The notes under the pieces were generated by a model, which was not told the DNA's origin, ran no database searches, and saw nothing but the letters and a program-made list of their open reading frames with translations. 5,416 nt of DNA, taken from contig JAIRLA010000022.1 of assembly GCA_031259795.1 (NCBI GenBank), forward strand, positions 1 through 5,416. Direction: 5' to 3'. Every line of letters starts with the position of its first letter. The stretch's first letter is position 1. The stretch comes from Azoarcus sp. GTDB lineage: Bacteria > Pseudomonadota > Gammaproteobacteria > Burkholderiales > Rhodocyclaceae. A program made the position numbers and the translations under genes. Below are positions 1 to 5,416 of this stretch, in pieces.

Positions 1-130
1 CCTCGCCCCGGCGATATTTCGATACGTGCGCGATACAAAACGGTACCCGTCCCGCCTCTCGCTCTTTTATGCTCACGCCCCGGACATACACGCCATGCCT
101 GCTCCCGACTCTTCATTCAATAATTCCATC
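1..130 (+). promoter_or_regulatory. Upstream region of the efflux operon, candidate promoter
   Basis: No convincing gene lies here. An open frame in phase with macA runs back to a GTG at 26, but its first 35 codons look like neither a signal peptide nor a MacA N-terminus. Two weak -10-like hexamers can be seen: TATGCT at 68-73 (4 of 6 consensus) and AATAAT at 119-124 (5 of 6), the latter in an AT-rich patch (112-130) that stands out from the GC-rich surroundings. Neither has a good -35 box at the usual spacing. Three CGATA words at 12, 20 and 31 could be part of an operator. The operon promoter is probably in or just upstream of this stretch, but its exact position is not established. Confidence 0.25.
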
Positions 131-1531
131 ATGAATACCCCTGAAAAAACATTTGTCCGCCACTGGCCGCGCCGTGCGCTGATTGTCGTCGGCATCTCCG
201 CGCTGGCCGCCTGCGGCTGGTTCGCCGGTACGCGCCTGTCCAACGGCGGCGACGTGATCGCAAACTATCAGTTCGCCACCGTGCAGCGCGGCGACATCGA
301 GGACGTCGTCACCGCCACCGGCACCTTGCAGCCGCGCGATTATGTCGATGTCGGCGCGCAGGTCTCGGGACAACTCCAGAAAATCCATGTCAAGGTCGGC
401 TCCGAAGTCAAGGCGGGCGATCTGCTCGCCGAGATCGACCCGACCGTTTATCTTTCCAAGGTCGACGCTTCCCGCGCCCAGTTGCGCAATCAGCGCGCGC
501 AGCTCAAGGAGCGCGAGGCGCAACTGGCGCTGGCGCAAATCCAGTACCGCCGCCAGAAAGCGCTGATGGCCGAGGACGCCACCACTGTCGAGAGCCTGCA
601 AACTTCCGAAGCGGGATTGAAATCCGCCGAGGCTTCGCTCGAAGCGCTGCGCGCCCAGATCGAACAGACCGAATCTTCCCTGCGCGGCGACACGGCCAAT
701 CTGCAATATGCGCGCGTGCTCGCGCCGATGGACGGCACCGTGGTGTCGATCAGCGCCCGCCAGGGCCAGACGCTCAATACCAATCAGCAGGCCCCGACCA
801 TCCTGCGGGTCGCCGACCTGACGACGATGACCGTGCAGACCCAGGTTTCGGAGGCCGATATCGGCCGCCTGCGCCCGGGCATGCAGGTTTACTTCACCAC
901 TCTGGGCAGCCAGAACCAGCGCTGGTACGGTACGCTCGGCCAGATCGAACCCACGCCGACCACGACCAACAATGTCGTGCTCTACAACGCGCTTTTCGAC
1001 GTTCCCAATCCGGATGGCCGCCTGATGACCAACATGACGGCGCAGGTGTTCTTCATCGTCGAGCAGGCAAAGGATGTGCTCCAGATTCCGATGGGCGCCT
1101 TGCAGCAATCCGCCCGCCCATCCAGAGGCGCGGGCGGCGAACGTGAACGGGCCAGAAGCGGTGAACGGGCGGGCAATGGTGAACGGCCCAGGGGCGGCGA
1201 ACGGGCGGGCAATGGCGAACGGCCCGGCAGAGGCGGCGAGCGGATGGGCGGCATGCGTCCGCCGCGTCCGGACACCGCGGGCGCGCCCGCCGGTGACGCC
1301 GCCGCCGCCGCGCCGCGCCCGCGCCCGCGCCGCGCCACGGTGAAAGTGCTCGAAGCCAACGGCAAGCTCGGCGAGCGCACGGTGGAAATCGGCGTCAGCA
1401 ATCGCGTGCACGCACAGGTCATCAGCGGCCTCGACGAAGGCGAAAAGGTCGTCTCCGGCCTCGCCAACCAGGCACAACAAGTCGCCCAACCCGCCAACAT
1501 GCGCCGTTCCGGCATGCCGCCACGTCTATGA
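131..1531 (+). CDS. macA: MacA-type periplasmic adaptor (membrane fusion protein) of a tripartite ABC efflux pump
   Basis: This is the periplasmic adaptor that joins the MacB transporter to an outer-membrane channel and stimulates its ATPase. From the ATG at 131 it has 466 residues; E. coli MacA has about 370. Residues 1-15 are basic and 16-32 form one hydrophobic anchor, which contains a lipobox-like LAAC ending at C28. The half-lipoyl segments are near 70-104 ([10 protein letters not shown]) and 194-228 ([21 protein letters not shown]), flanking a coiled-coil alpha-hairpin at about 114-193. The beta-barrel is about 229-320 ([27 protein letters not shown]) and the membrane-proximal domain about 402-451. 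The extra length is mainly an Arg/Gly-rich insertion at 329-401. The 131 start was chosen because it gives a normal short basic N-terminus before the anchor; ATG 95 and GTG 26 would add 12 or 35 non-hydrophobic residues, and none of the three has a clear ribosome binding site. The stop overlaps the macB start (ATGA). The family call is firm; the start is less certain. Confidence 0.93.
   Translation: MNTPEKTFVRHWPRRALIVVGISALAACGWFAGTRLSNGGDVIANYQFATVQRGDIEDVVTATGTLQPRDYVDVGAQVSGQLQKIHVKVGSEVKAGDLLAEIDPTVYLSKVDASRAQLRNQRAQLKEREAQLALAQIQYRRQKALMAEDATTVESLQTSEAGLKSAEASLEALRAQIEQTESSLRGDTANLQYARVLAPMDGTVVSISARQGQTLNTNQQAPTILRVADLTTMTVQTQVSEADIGRLRPGMQVYFTTLGSQNQRWYGTLGQIEPTPTTTNNVVLYNALFDVPNPDGRLMTNMTAQVFFIVEQAKDVLQIPMGALQQSARPSRGAGGERERARSGERAGNGERPRGGERAGNGERPGRGGERMGGMRPPRPDTAGAPAGDAAAAAPRPRPRRATVKVLEANGKLGERTVEIGVSNRVHAQVISGLDEGEKVVSGLANQAQQVAQPANMRRSGMPPRL
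1115..1333 (+). repeat. Arg/Gly-rich low-complexity insertion within macA
   Basis: These 73 codons encode about 18 Arg, 17 Gly, 7 Glu and no Lys. They include six Gly-Glu-Arg triplets and end in an Ala run and an RPRPRR segment. The insertion lies between the end of the beta-barrel ([10 protein letters not shown]) and the start of the membrane-proximal domain ([20 protein letters not shown]), where E. coli MacA has only a short loop. The reading frame stays open and the conserved domains resume cleanly, so it is an in-frame expansion and not a frameshift. It is probably disordered and sits in the periplasm near the inner membrane and MacB. I recall glycine-rich linkers at this site in some other MacA-like adaptors, but cannot check that here. 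Confidence 0.85.
1160..1231 (+). repeat. Two tandem 36-bp repeats inside macA
   Basis: Copy 1 (1160-1195) and copy 2 (1196-1231) are adjacent and match at 30 of 36 positions; a 27-base core (1163-1189 and 1199-1225) differs at one base. Each copy encodes 12 residues beginning [10 protein letters not shown]. Within each copy, two 18-bp half-units share GG(T/C)GAACGG, so the array looks like an 18-bp unit duplicated and then duplicated again. The unit length is a multiple of three, so copy-number change would keep the reading frame. Confidence 0.85.
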
Positions 1532-3480
1532 ACACGTCCGCCACGGGCAACGCCCCCCGTCCCCTGATCGAACTCTCCGGCATCACCCGCAGCTTCATCA
1601 ACGGCGAGATACAAACCAAGGTGCTGCACGGCATCGACCTCGCCATCTATCCCGGCGAATTCGTCGCCATCGTCGGCGCGTCGGGGTCGGGCAAATCGAC
1701 GTTGATGAACATCCTCGGCTGCCTCGACCGCCCAAGCTCCGGCACCTACCGCTTCATGGGGCAGGACGTGGCCAGGCTCGACCGCGACGAACTGGCGCGC
1801 ATGCGCCGCGAGACTTTCGGCTTCGTATTCCAGAGCTATAACCTGCTCGGCGGCTCCAGCGCGCGCGAAAACGTCGAAGTGCCCGCGGTCTATTCCGGCA
1901 TGCCGCCCACTGAGCGCCATGCGCGCGCCGAAGATCTGCTCGCCACGCTCGGGCTTGCCGACCGCGGCGGCCATCGCCCCAGCCAGCTCTCCGGCGGACA
2001 GCAGCAACGGGTATCGGTGGCGCGGGCGCTGATGAACGGCGGGCGCATCATCCTCGCCGACGAACCGACCGGCGCGCTCGACAGCAAGAGCGGCGAGGAG
2101 GTGATGAAGCTGCTCACCCGCCTGTCCGCCGAGGGGCACACCATCATCCTCATCACCCACTCGCACGAAATCGCCGCGCTGGCGCACCGCGTCATCGAGA
2201 TCCGCGACGGCGCCATCCTCTCCGATCCCGGCCCGCGGCGTCCCGAAGGCCCCGAGCCGGATTTCGCGCCGCATATCGACCGCAGTTCGCCGATGACCGA
2301 CCTCATCGAGGCCACCCGCACGGCGCTGCGGGCGCTGCGGGCCAACCTCTTCCGCTCGGCGCTCACGCTGCTCGGCATCGTCATCGGCGTCGCCTCGGTC
2401 ATCGCCATGCTCGCCATCGGCGACGGCGCCAAGCAGGCAGTCGTCGACCGGATCAGCGCCATGGGCACCAACCTGCTCACGGTGCGCCCCGGCGCGCCCA
2501 ACCAGCGCGGGCGCGACACTACCGCCACCCTGGTCGTCGAAGATGTCAAGGCCATCGCCGGACTCGACAACGTGCTGGCCGCCGTGCCGGAACAAAGCGC
2601 CAACGTCACCTTGCGCGCGGGCAACACCGACCACCGCGCCAGCATCAACGCCACTTCGTGGGACTACGTCATCGCGCGCAACTGGAACCTGGCGAGCGGC
2701 GCCTTCTTCAGCGCCGAGGACGAGGCCAGCTATGCCGCCGTCGCCGTGCTCGGACAGACCGTGGCGAAGGCGCTCTTCCCGGACGTCGAACCGGTCGGCC
2801 AGTTCGTGCTGGTCAACAACATTCCCTTCCAGGTCATCGGCACCATGATCGCCAAGGGCGCCACGGGTTTCGGGCAGGATCAGGACGACATCGCGCTCAT
2901 TCCCTACACCACCGGCAGCATGCGCGTCACCGGACAGCGCTTCCTGCGCAATGTCACCGTCGCCGTCGATGATGTCGCGCGCATCGACGAAACACAGGCC
3001 GCCGTACACAACCTGCTGCTGGCGCGCCACAGCGTCGAGGATTTCCAGATCAACAACATGGCGGCGTTCATCGACACCGTCTCGGACGCGCAGAACACCC
3101 TGACCATCCTGCTCGGCGCGGTGGCGGCCATCTCGCTGCTCGTGGGCGGCATCGGCGTGATGAACATCATGCTGGTGTCGGTCACCGAACGCACGCGCGA
3201 GATCGGCATCCGCATGGCCACCGGCGCGCGCATGAAGAACATCCTCCAGCAATTCCTCGTCGAAGCGCTGGTCGTCTCCGCGCTCGGCGGTCTCATCGGC
3301 GTCGTGTTCGGCCTGGCCGCCGCCGCCCTCATCCAGACTCTCGGCAACCCCATCCGCTACTCGGTCGCGCCGGTACTGCTCGCCTTCAGTTGCGCCTTCG
3401 CCACGGGTCTGGTATTCGGCTATCTGCCGGCGCGCAAGGCCGCCCGCCTCGATCCGGTCGTCGCGCTCGCCTCGGAATGA
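1528..3480 (+). CDS. macB: MacB-type ABC transporter, fused ATPase and permease
   Basis: This is the inner-membrane engine of the pump. It hydrolyses ATP in the cytoplasm and moves its large periplasmic domain to drive substrate through MacA and the outer-membrane channel. Its 650 residues match E. coli MacB in length (about 648) and order. The ATPase domain (about 13-230) has F23 at the expected A-loop position, Walker [10 protein letters not shown] (50-58, K56), Q-loop Q102, signature LSGGQ (154-158), Walker B ILADE (D178, E179), D-loop ALD (183-185) and H-loop H211; no catalytic residue appears missing. After a Pro-rich linker (about 233-255) come TM1 at about 277-298, a periplasmic domain at about 300-520, TM2 at about 523-548, the conserved cytoplasmic [14 protein letters not shown] (554-567), then TM3 at about 576-602 and TM4 at about 612-632. 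It starts on the ATGA overlap with macA and has no Shine-Dalgarno of its own, which implies translational coupling. The substrate cannot be told from the sequence. Confidence 0.97.
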   Translation: MNTSATGNAPRPLIELSGITRSFINGEIQTKVLHGIDLAIYPGEFVAIVGASGSGKSTLMNILGCLDRPSSGTYRFMGQDVARLDRDELARMRRETFGFVFQSYNLLGGSSARENVEVPAVYSGMPPTERHARAEDLLATLGLADRGGHRPSQLSGGQQQRVSVARALMNGGRIILADEPTGALDSKSGEEVMKLLTRLSAEGHTIILITHSHEIAALAHRVIEIRDGAILSDPGPRRPEGPEPDFAPHIDRSSPMTDLIEATRTALRALRANLFRSALTLLGIVIGVASVIAMLAIGDGAKQAVVDRISAMGTNLLTVRPGAPNQRGRDTTATLVVEDVKAIAGLDNVLAAVPEQSANVTLRAGNTDHRASINATSWDYVIARNWNLASGAFFSAEDEASYAAVAVLGQTVAKALFPDVEPVGQFVLVNNIPFQVIGTMIAKGATGFGQDQDDIALIPYTTGSMRVTGQRFLRNVTVAVDDVARIDETQAAVHNLLLARHSVEDFQINNMAAFIDTVSDAQNTLTILLGAVAAISLLVGGIGVMNIMLVSVTERTREIGIRMATGARMKNILQQFLVEALVVSALGGLIGVVFGLAAAALIQTLGNPIRYSVAPVLLAFSCAFATGLVFGYLPARKAARLDPVVALASE

Positions 3481-3498
3481 AATGAAAATCGGAATGAA
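3472..3498 (+). repeat. 10-bp direct repeat at the macB stop
   Basis: TCGGAATGAA occurs at 3472-3481, spanning the macB stop codon, and again at 3489-3498, a 17-bp period. It looks like a small local duplication just after the macB end. No function is evident. Confidence 0.6.
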
Positions 3499-3506
3499 CC
3501 GCGCAC

Positions 3507-3511
3507 AGGAG
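3507..3511 (+). promoter_or_regulatory. Ribosome binding site of the His-rich lipoprotein gene
   Basis: AGGAG lies 8 bases before the ATG at 3520. It is the only clear Shine-Dalgarno in front of any of the four genes. It fixes the start of the lipoprotein gene and supports that gene being real, even though its frame is also open back to the macB stop. Confidence 0.8.
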
Positions 3512-3519
3512 CAAACGTC

Positions 3520-4008
3520 ATGAAACCGTGGTTGCTTTTCCCGCTCGCCGTATTCGCCGTCCTGTCCCTTGCCGGCTGCCACCACCATCGCGGGCCGGTT
3601 TATTACGATCCTCCCGACCCCTACGCCATCTGGTACCTGCCCGATGTAACGATCGAACACCACCACCACCGCCGCCATCGTCATTACCGCCATCCGCCCG
3701 CGCGGCGCGATCACCACCACCCGCCGGCCATCGTGTACAAGCCGCATCCCAAACCACACCCCAAACCGCATCCGGGCAAGAACCACCCGCCGCCGCGGGG
3801 CAAGGGGAAGCATGGCGATAATCACCGCCCCGGCCCCGGCCCCGGCGCGCACACTCCGCCGCATGACCGGCATCCGGGACATGACGCCAAGCCCAGAGCG
3901 CCCCGCGCGGAACGGCCACACCCGCCCGCGCGCAACACCGGCAAAAGCCCCTCGCACAACAACGGAAACCGTCACCGCCCCTCCGGCCACACCCGATTCC
4001 AGAGATGA
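3520..4008 (+). CDS. Small His/Pro-rich lipoprotein of unknown function, encoded within the efflux operon
   Basis: I do not recognise a family for this 162-residue protein. Residues 1-19 are a clear lipoprotein signal peptide (MKPWLLF, hydrophobic core, lipobox LAGC) with lipidation at C20. The +2 residue is His, not Asp, so by the E. coli sorting rule it would go to the outer membrane. The mature part has 27 His (about 19%) and 31 Pro (about 22%), many Arg/Lys and few acidic residues, so it is strongly basic. Features in order are HHH at 21-23, a Tyr/Trp-bearing segment at 27-45 that is the only part resembling ordinary protein, HHHH at 47-50, HHH at 65-67, three KPHP repeats at 74-85, PPP at 90-92 and a GPGPG stretch at 105-109. 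No other Cys is present and it is probably largely disordered. The AGGAG at 3507 supports the start, and the end overlaps the next gene (ATGA). Metal or heme binding is a plausible guess from composition and context, but it is not shown. Confidence 0.82.
   Translation: MKPWLLFPLAVFAVLSLAGCHHHRGPVYYDPPDPYAIWYLPDVTIEHHHHRRHRHYRHPPARRDHHHPPAIVYKPHPKPHPKPHPGKNHPPPRGKGKHGDNHRPGPGPGAHTPPHDRHPGHDAKPRAPRAERPHPPARNTGKSPSHNNGNRHRPSGHTRFQR
3739..3774 (+). repeat. Three tandem KPHP-encoding 12-bp repeats
   Basis: Residues 74-85 of the lipoprotein are three exact Lys-Pro-His-Pro units. Their codons differ (AAG/AAA, CCG/CCA, CAT/CAC, CCC/CCG), so the peptide repeat is identical while the DNA units have diverged at synonymous positions. 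Confidence 0.85.
3828..3845 (+). repeat. Three CCCCGG hexamer repeats
   Basis: Three perfect tandem CCCCGG units lie inside the lipoprotein gene, where they encode the alternating Gly-Pro stretch. The opposite strand has three GGGG runs. I do not see a fourth adjacent run, so a classical quadruplex is not clearly supported. Confidence 0.7.
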
Positions 4009-5416
4009 AGATCCTTCCCGCACTCTCCACGCTCGCCTGCGCCCTGGCGCTTGCCGCCTGCTCCTTCACCGGCCCGGCCGCCCGTCCCGGCCTCGACCTG
4101 CCCGCGCAATGGAATGAAGCCGATCCCGCCAGCGCCGACGCCGCCCCGCCCGCCGCCGACTGGTGGCGCGGCTTCGCCTCCCCCCGGCTCGACGCCCTCA
4201 TCGCCGACGCCTTTACCGGCAGTCCCGACCTGCGCGCACAGGGCGAGCGCGTCATCCAGGCCGAACTGGCCCTGCGCTCGTCGCGCTCGTCGATCCTGCC
4301 CGGCCTGAGTCTTTCCGGCAACAGCGGCTGGAGCCGCAGCAACGCCGGCGATCGCGGCGCCAACGCCGTGAGCGAGCGCGAAAGCTCCGCGCTCAACCTC
4401 TCCTCCAGCTACGAACTCGACCTGTGGGGGCGCGTTGCCGCCTCCATCGACAGCGGCGCGGCCAGCCTCACCGCCAGCCGCCACGATTACGACAGCGCCC
4501 GCCTGTCGCTGGCCGCCAATGTCGCCACGACATGGTTCCAATACCTGGCGTACATCGAACGGCTGAAGATCGCGCGCGAAAACCTGGCCATTGCCGAGCG
4601 CGTCCTCAAAGTGGTCGAAGCCCGCCACCGCAACGGCGCGGCTTCGGCCCTCGATCTTTCCCGCCAGCAGACCACCGTGCTCAACCAGCGCGCCCAGATC
4701 GAACCGCTGGAAGTACAGGCGCGCCAGATCAGCGGCGCACTCGACATCCTGCGCGGCCATCCGCCCGGCGCGGATGCGCTCACGCAAGCGGATACCACCT
4801 CGATCACGGCGCTCGCCATTCCCGCCGTCGCTCCCGGCCTGCCCTCCGAACTATTGCTGCGCCGTCCCGACATTGCCAGCGCCGAAGCCCGCCTCGCCGC
4901 CGCCGCCGCCGACATCGGCGCCGCGCGCGCCGAACTTTTCCCGCGCATCTCGCTTTCCGCCGGCGGCGGACTGGCGAGCGAATTCCTGCTCTCGCTCGCC
5001 GACCCCTCCTCCTCCCTCTCCTTATCGGCGGCGCTCGTGCAAACGATCTTCGACGGCGGACGCCTGCGCGCCCTCGTCGACAGCGCCCGTTCGCGCGAAC
5101 GCGAGTTGCTCGAAACCTACCGCAAGACCATCCTCACCGCCCTGAAAGAAGTCGAAGACGCCCTCTCCAGCATCACCCTCGACGCCCGCCAGGAAGAAGC
5201 CCAGATCCAGATCCTCGCCGAAGCCGAACGCTCGCTCAAGCTCGCCGAACTGCGCTACCGCGAAGGCGCGGACGATCTGCTCACCGTACTCGACGCCCAG
5301 CGCACCCGCTTCTCGGTACAGGATCAACTCGCGCAACTGCGGCTGACACGGCTGACAGACACGGTCAATCTCTACAAGGCGCTGGGAGGCGGCTGGGAAT
5401 CGGGGATCGGGGATCA
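4005..5416 (+). CDS. NodT/OprM-type outer-membrane efflux lipoprotein, 3' end outside the window
   Basis: This is the outer-membrane channel (TolC/OEP superfamily, NodT branch) expected to complete the MacA-MacB pump as a trimeric beta-barrel with a long periplasmic alpha-tunnel. The frame is open from the ATG at 4005 to the window edge, giving 470 codons with no stop. Residues 1-18 are a lipoprotein signal, with lipobox LAAC and lipidated C19 followed by Ser (outer-membrane sorting). An Ala/Pro-rich linker leads into DWWRGF (52-57). Family landmarks are YELDLWGRV (136-144), the first repeat [17 protein letters not shown] (208-223), [12 protein letters not shown] (279-290), [25 protein letters not shown] (293-317, quoted in part), IFDGGRL (348-354) and the second repeat [18 protein letters not shown] (417-433). 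The last residues, ALGGGWE, resemble the usual C-terminus, so only a few codons are probably missing. The start overlaps the lipoprotein stop (ATGA) and lacks a good ribosome binding site, so coupling is likely. Close functional analogues would be OpmQ or a macAB-linked OprM homologue. Confidence 0.94.
   Translation, partial: MKILPALSTLACALALAACSFTGPAARPGLDLPAQWNEADPASADAAPPAADWWRGFASPRLDALIADAFTGSPDLRAQGERVIQAELALRSSRSSILPGLSLSGNSGWSRSNAGDRGANAVSERESSALNLSSSYELDLWGRVAASIDSGAASLTASRHDYDSARLSLAANVATTWFQYLAYIERLKIARENLAIAERVLKVVEARHRNGAASALDLSRQQTTVLNQRAQIEPLEVQARQISGALDILRGHPPGADALTQADTTSITALAIPAVAPGLPSELLLRRPDIASAEARLAAAAADIGAARAELFPRISLSAGGGLASEFLLSLADPSSSLSLSAALVQTIFDGGRLRALVDSARSRERELLETYRKTILTALKEVEDALSSITLDARQEEAQIQILAEAERSLKLAELRYREGADDLLTVLDAQRTRFSVQDQLAQLRLTRLTDTVNLYKALGGGWESGIGD

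Noticed and set aside
26..130. GTG start at 26 or ATG start at 95 for macA
   Set aside because: Both add a non-hydrophobic extension before the membrane anchor that MacA proteins do not normally have, and neither has a better ribosome binding site than 131.
113..1489. A 458-codon minus-strand frame opposite macA
   Set aside because: It mirrors the macA codons and shows no domain. The plus-strand protein is a clear MacA.
3478..3519. Possible fusion of the lipoprotein to macB by readthrough of the macB TGA
   Set aside because: The frame is indeed open from the macB stop to the lipoprotein start, but the gap is only 39 bases, which can be open by chance. The lipoprotein has its own ribosome binding site and signal peptide, and MacB ends at the usual family length.
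3828..3845. G-quadruplex on the minus strand at the CCCCGG repeat
   Set aside because: Only three GGGG runs are adjacent. I see no fourth run close enough for a standard quadruplex, and the codons simply encode a Gly-Pro stretch.
982..4023. A 1013-codon open frame on the minus strand opposite macA, macB and the lipoprotein gene
   Set aside because: Long antisense open frames are expected opposite GC-rich genes with G/C at third codon positions. Its translation is low-complexity, rich in Arg, Gly, Asp and His, with no recognisable domain, while the plus strand carries intact MacA and MacB motifs.
4038..4040. Earlier Cys (C12) in the NodT signal peptide as the lipidation site
   Set aside because: It would leave only 11 residues as signal peptide and the preceding residues fit the lipobox less well. 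LAAC ending at C19 is the better match.
3518..4396. Minus-strand frame covering the small lipoprotein gene
   Set aside because: The plus-strand frame has a ribosome binding site, a signal peptide with lipobox and an operon-style overlap. The minus frame has none of these and also runs into the NodT gene.

Overview
The window is one densely packed plus-strand operon from a high-GC Gram-negative bacterium. The strong G/C preference at third codon positions, the two outer-membrane-type lipoprotein signals and the MacA/MacB/NodT gene order suggest a proteobacterium, most likely a betaproteobacterium or a gammaproteobacterium of the Pseudomonas type. The lineage is inference from gene content; no rRNA or other taxonomic marker is present.

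Layout: positions 1-130 are non-coding or leader DNA, with weak promoter-like signals. A MacA-type periplasmic adaptor follows (best start 131, end 1531), then a MacB-type ABC transporter (1528-3480). After a 39-base gap with a good ribosome binding site comes a small His/Pro-rich lipoprotein (3520-4008). Last is a NodT/OprM-type outer-membrane efflux lipoprotein (4005 to beyond the window end). The macA-macB and lipoprotein-NodT junctions are both ATGA overlaps. No terminator-like hairpin is visible between genes, so all four are probably on one mRNA. The NodT gene is cut by the window edge, probably only a few codons before its stop.

Three of the proteins make a complete tripartite efflux pump of the MacAB-TolC or PvdRT-OpmQ type. 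MacB is the ATP-driven inner-membrane engine, MacA the periplasmic adaptor and the NodT-like protein the outer-membrane duct. Such pumps export macrolides, siderophores, peptides, toxins or porphyrins. The substrate here cannot be read from the sequence.

Two things are unusual. The first is the fourth gene: a 162-residue lipoprotein with 27 histidines and 31 mature-region prolines, placed between the pump engine and its outer-membrane channel and translationally linked to the channel. I do not recognise it as a known pump component; a metal- or heme-binding accessory lipoprotein is a reasonable hypothesis. The second is a 73-residue Arg/Gly-rich low-complexity insertion in MacA, partly built from a tandem 36-bp duplication, placed just before the membrane-proximal domain. 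The remaining observations are smaller: a lipobox-like sequence in the MacA anchor, no Shine-Dalgarno for macA, and a 13-codon mini-ORF bridging macB and the lipoprotein gene.
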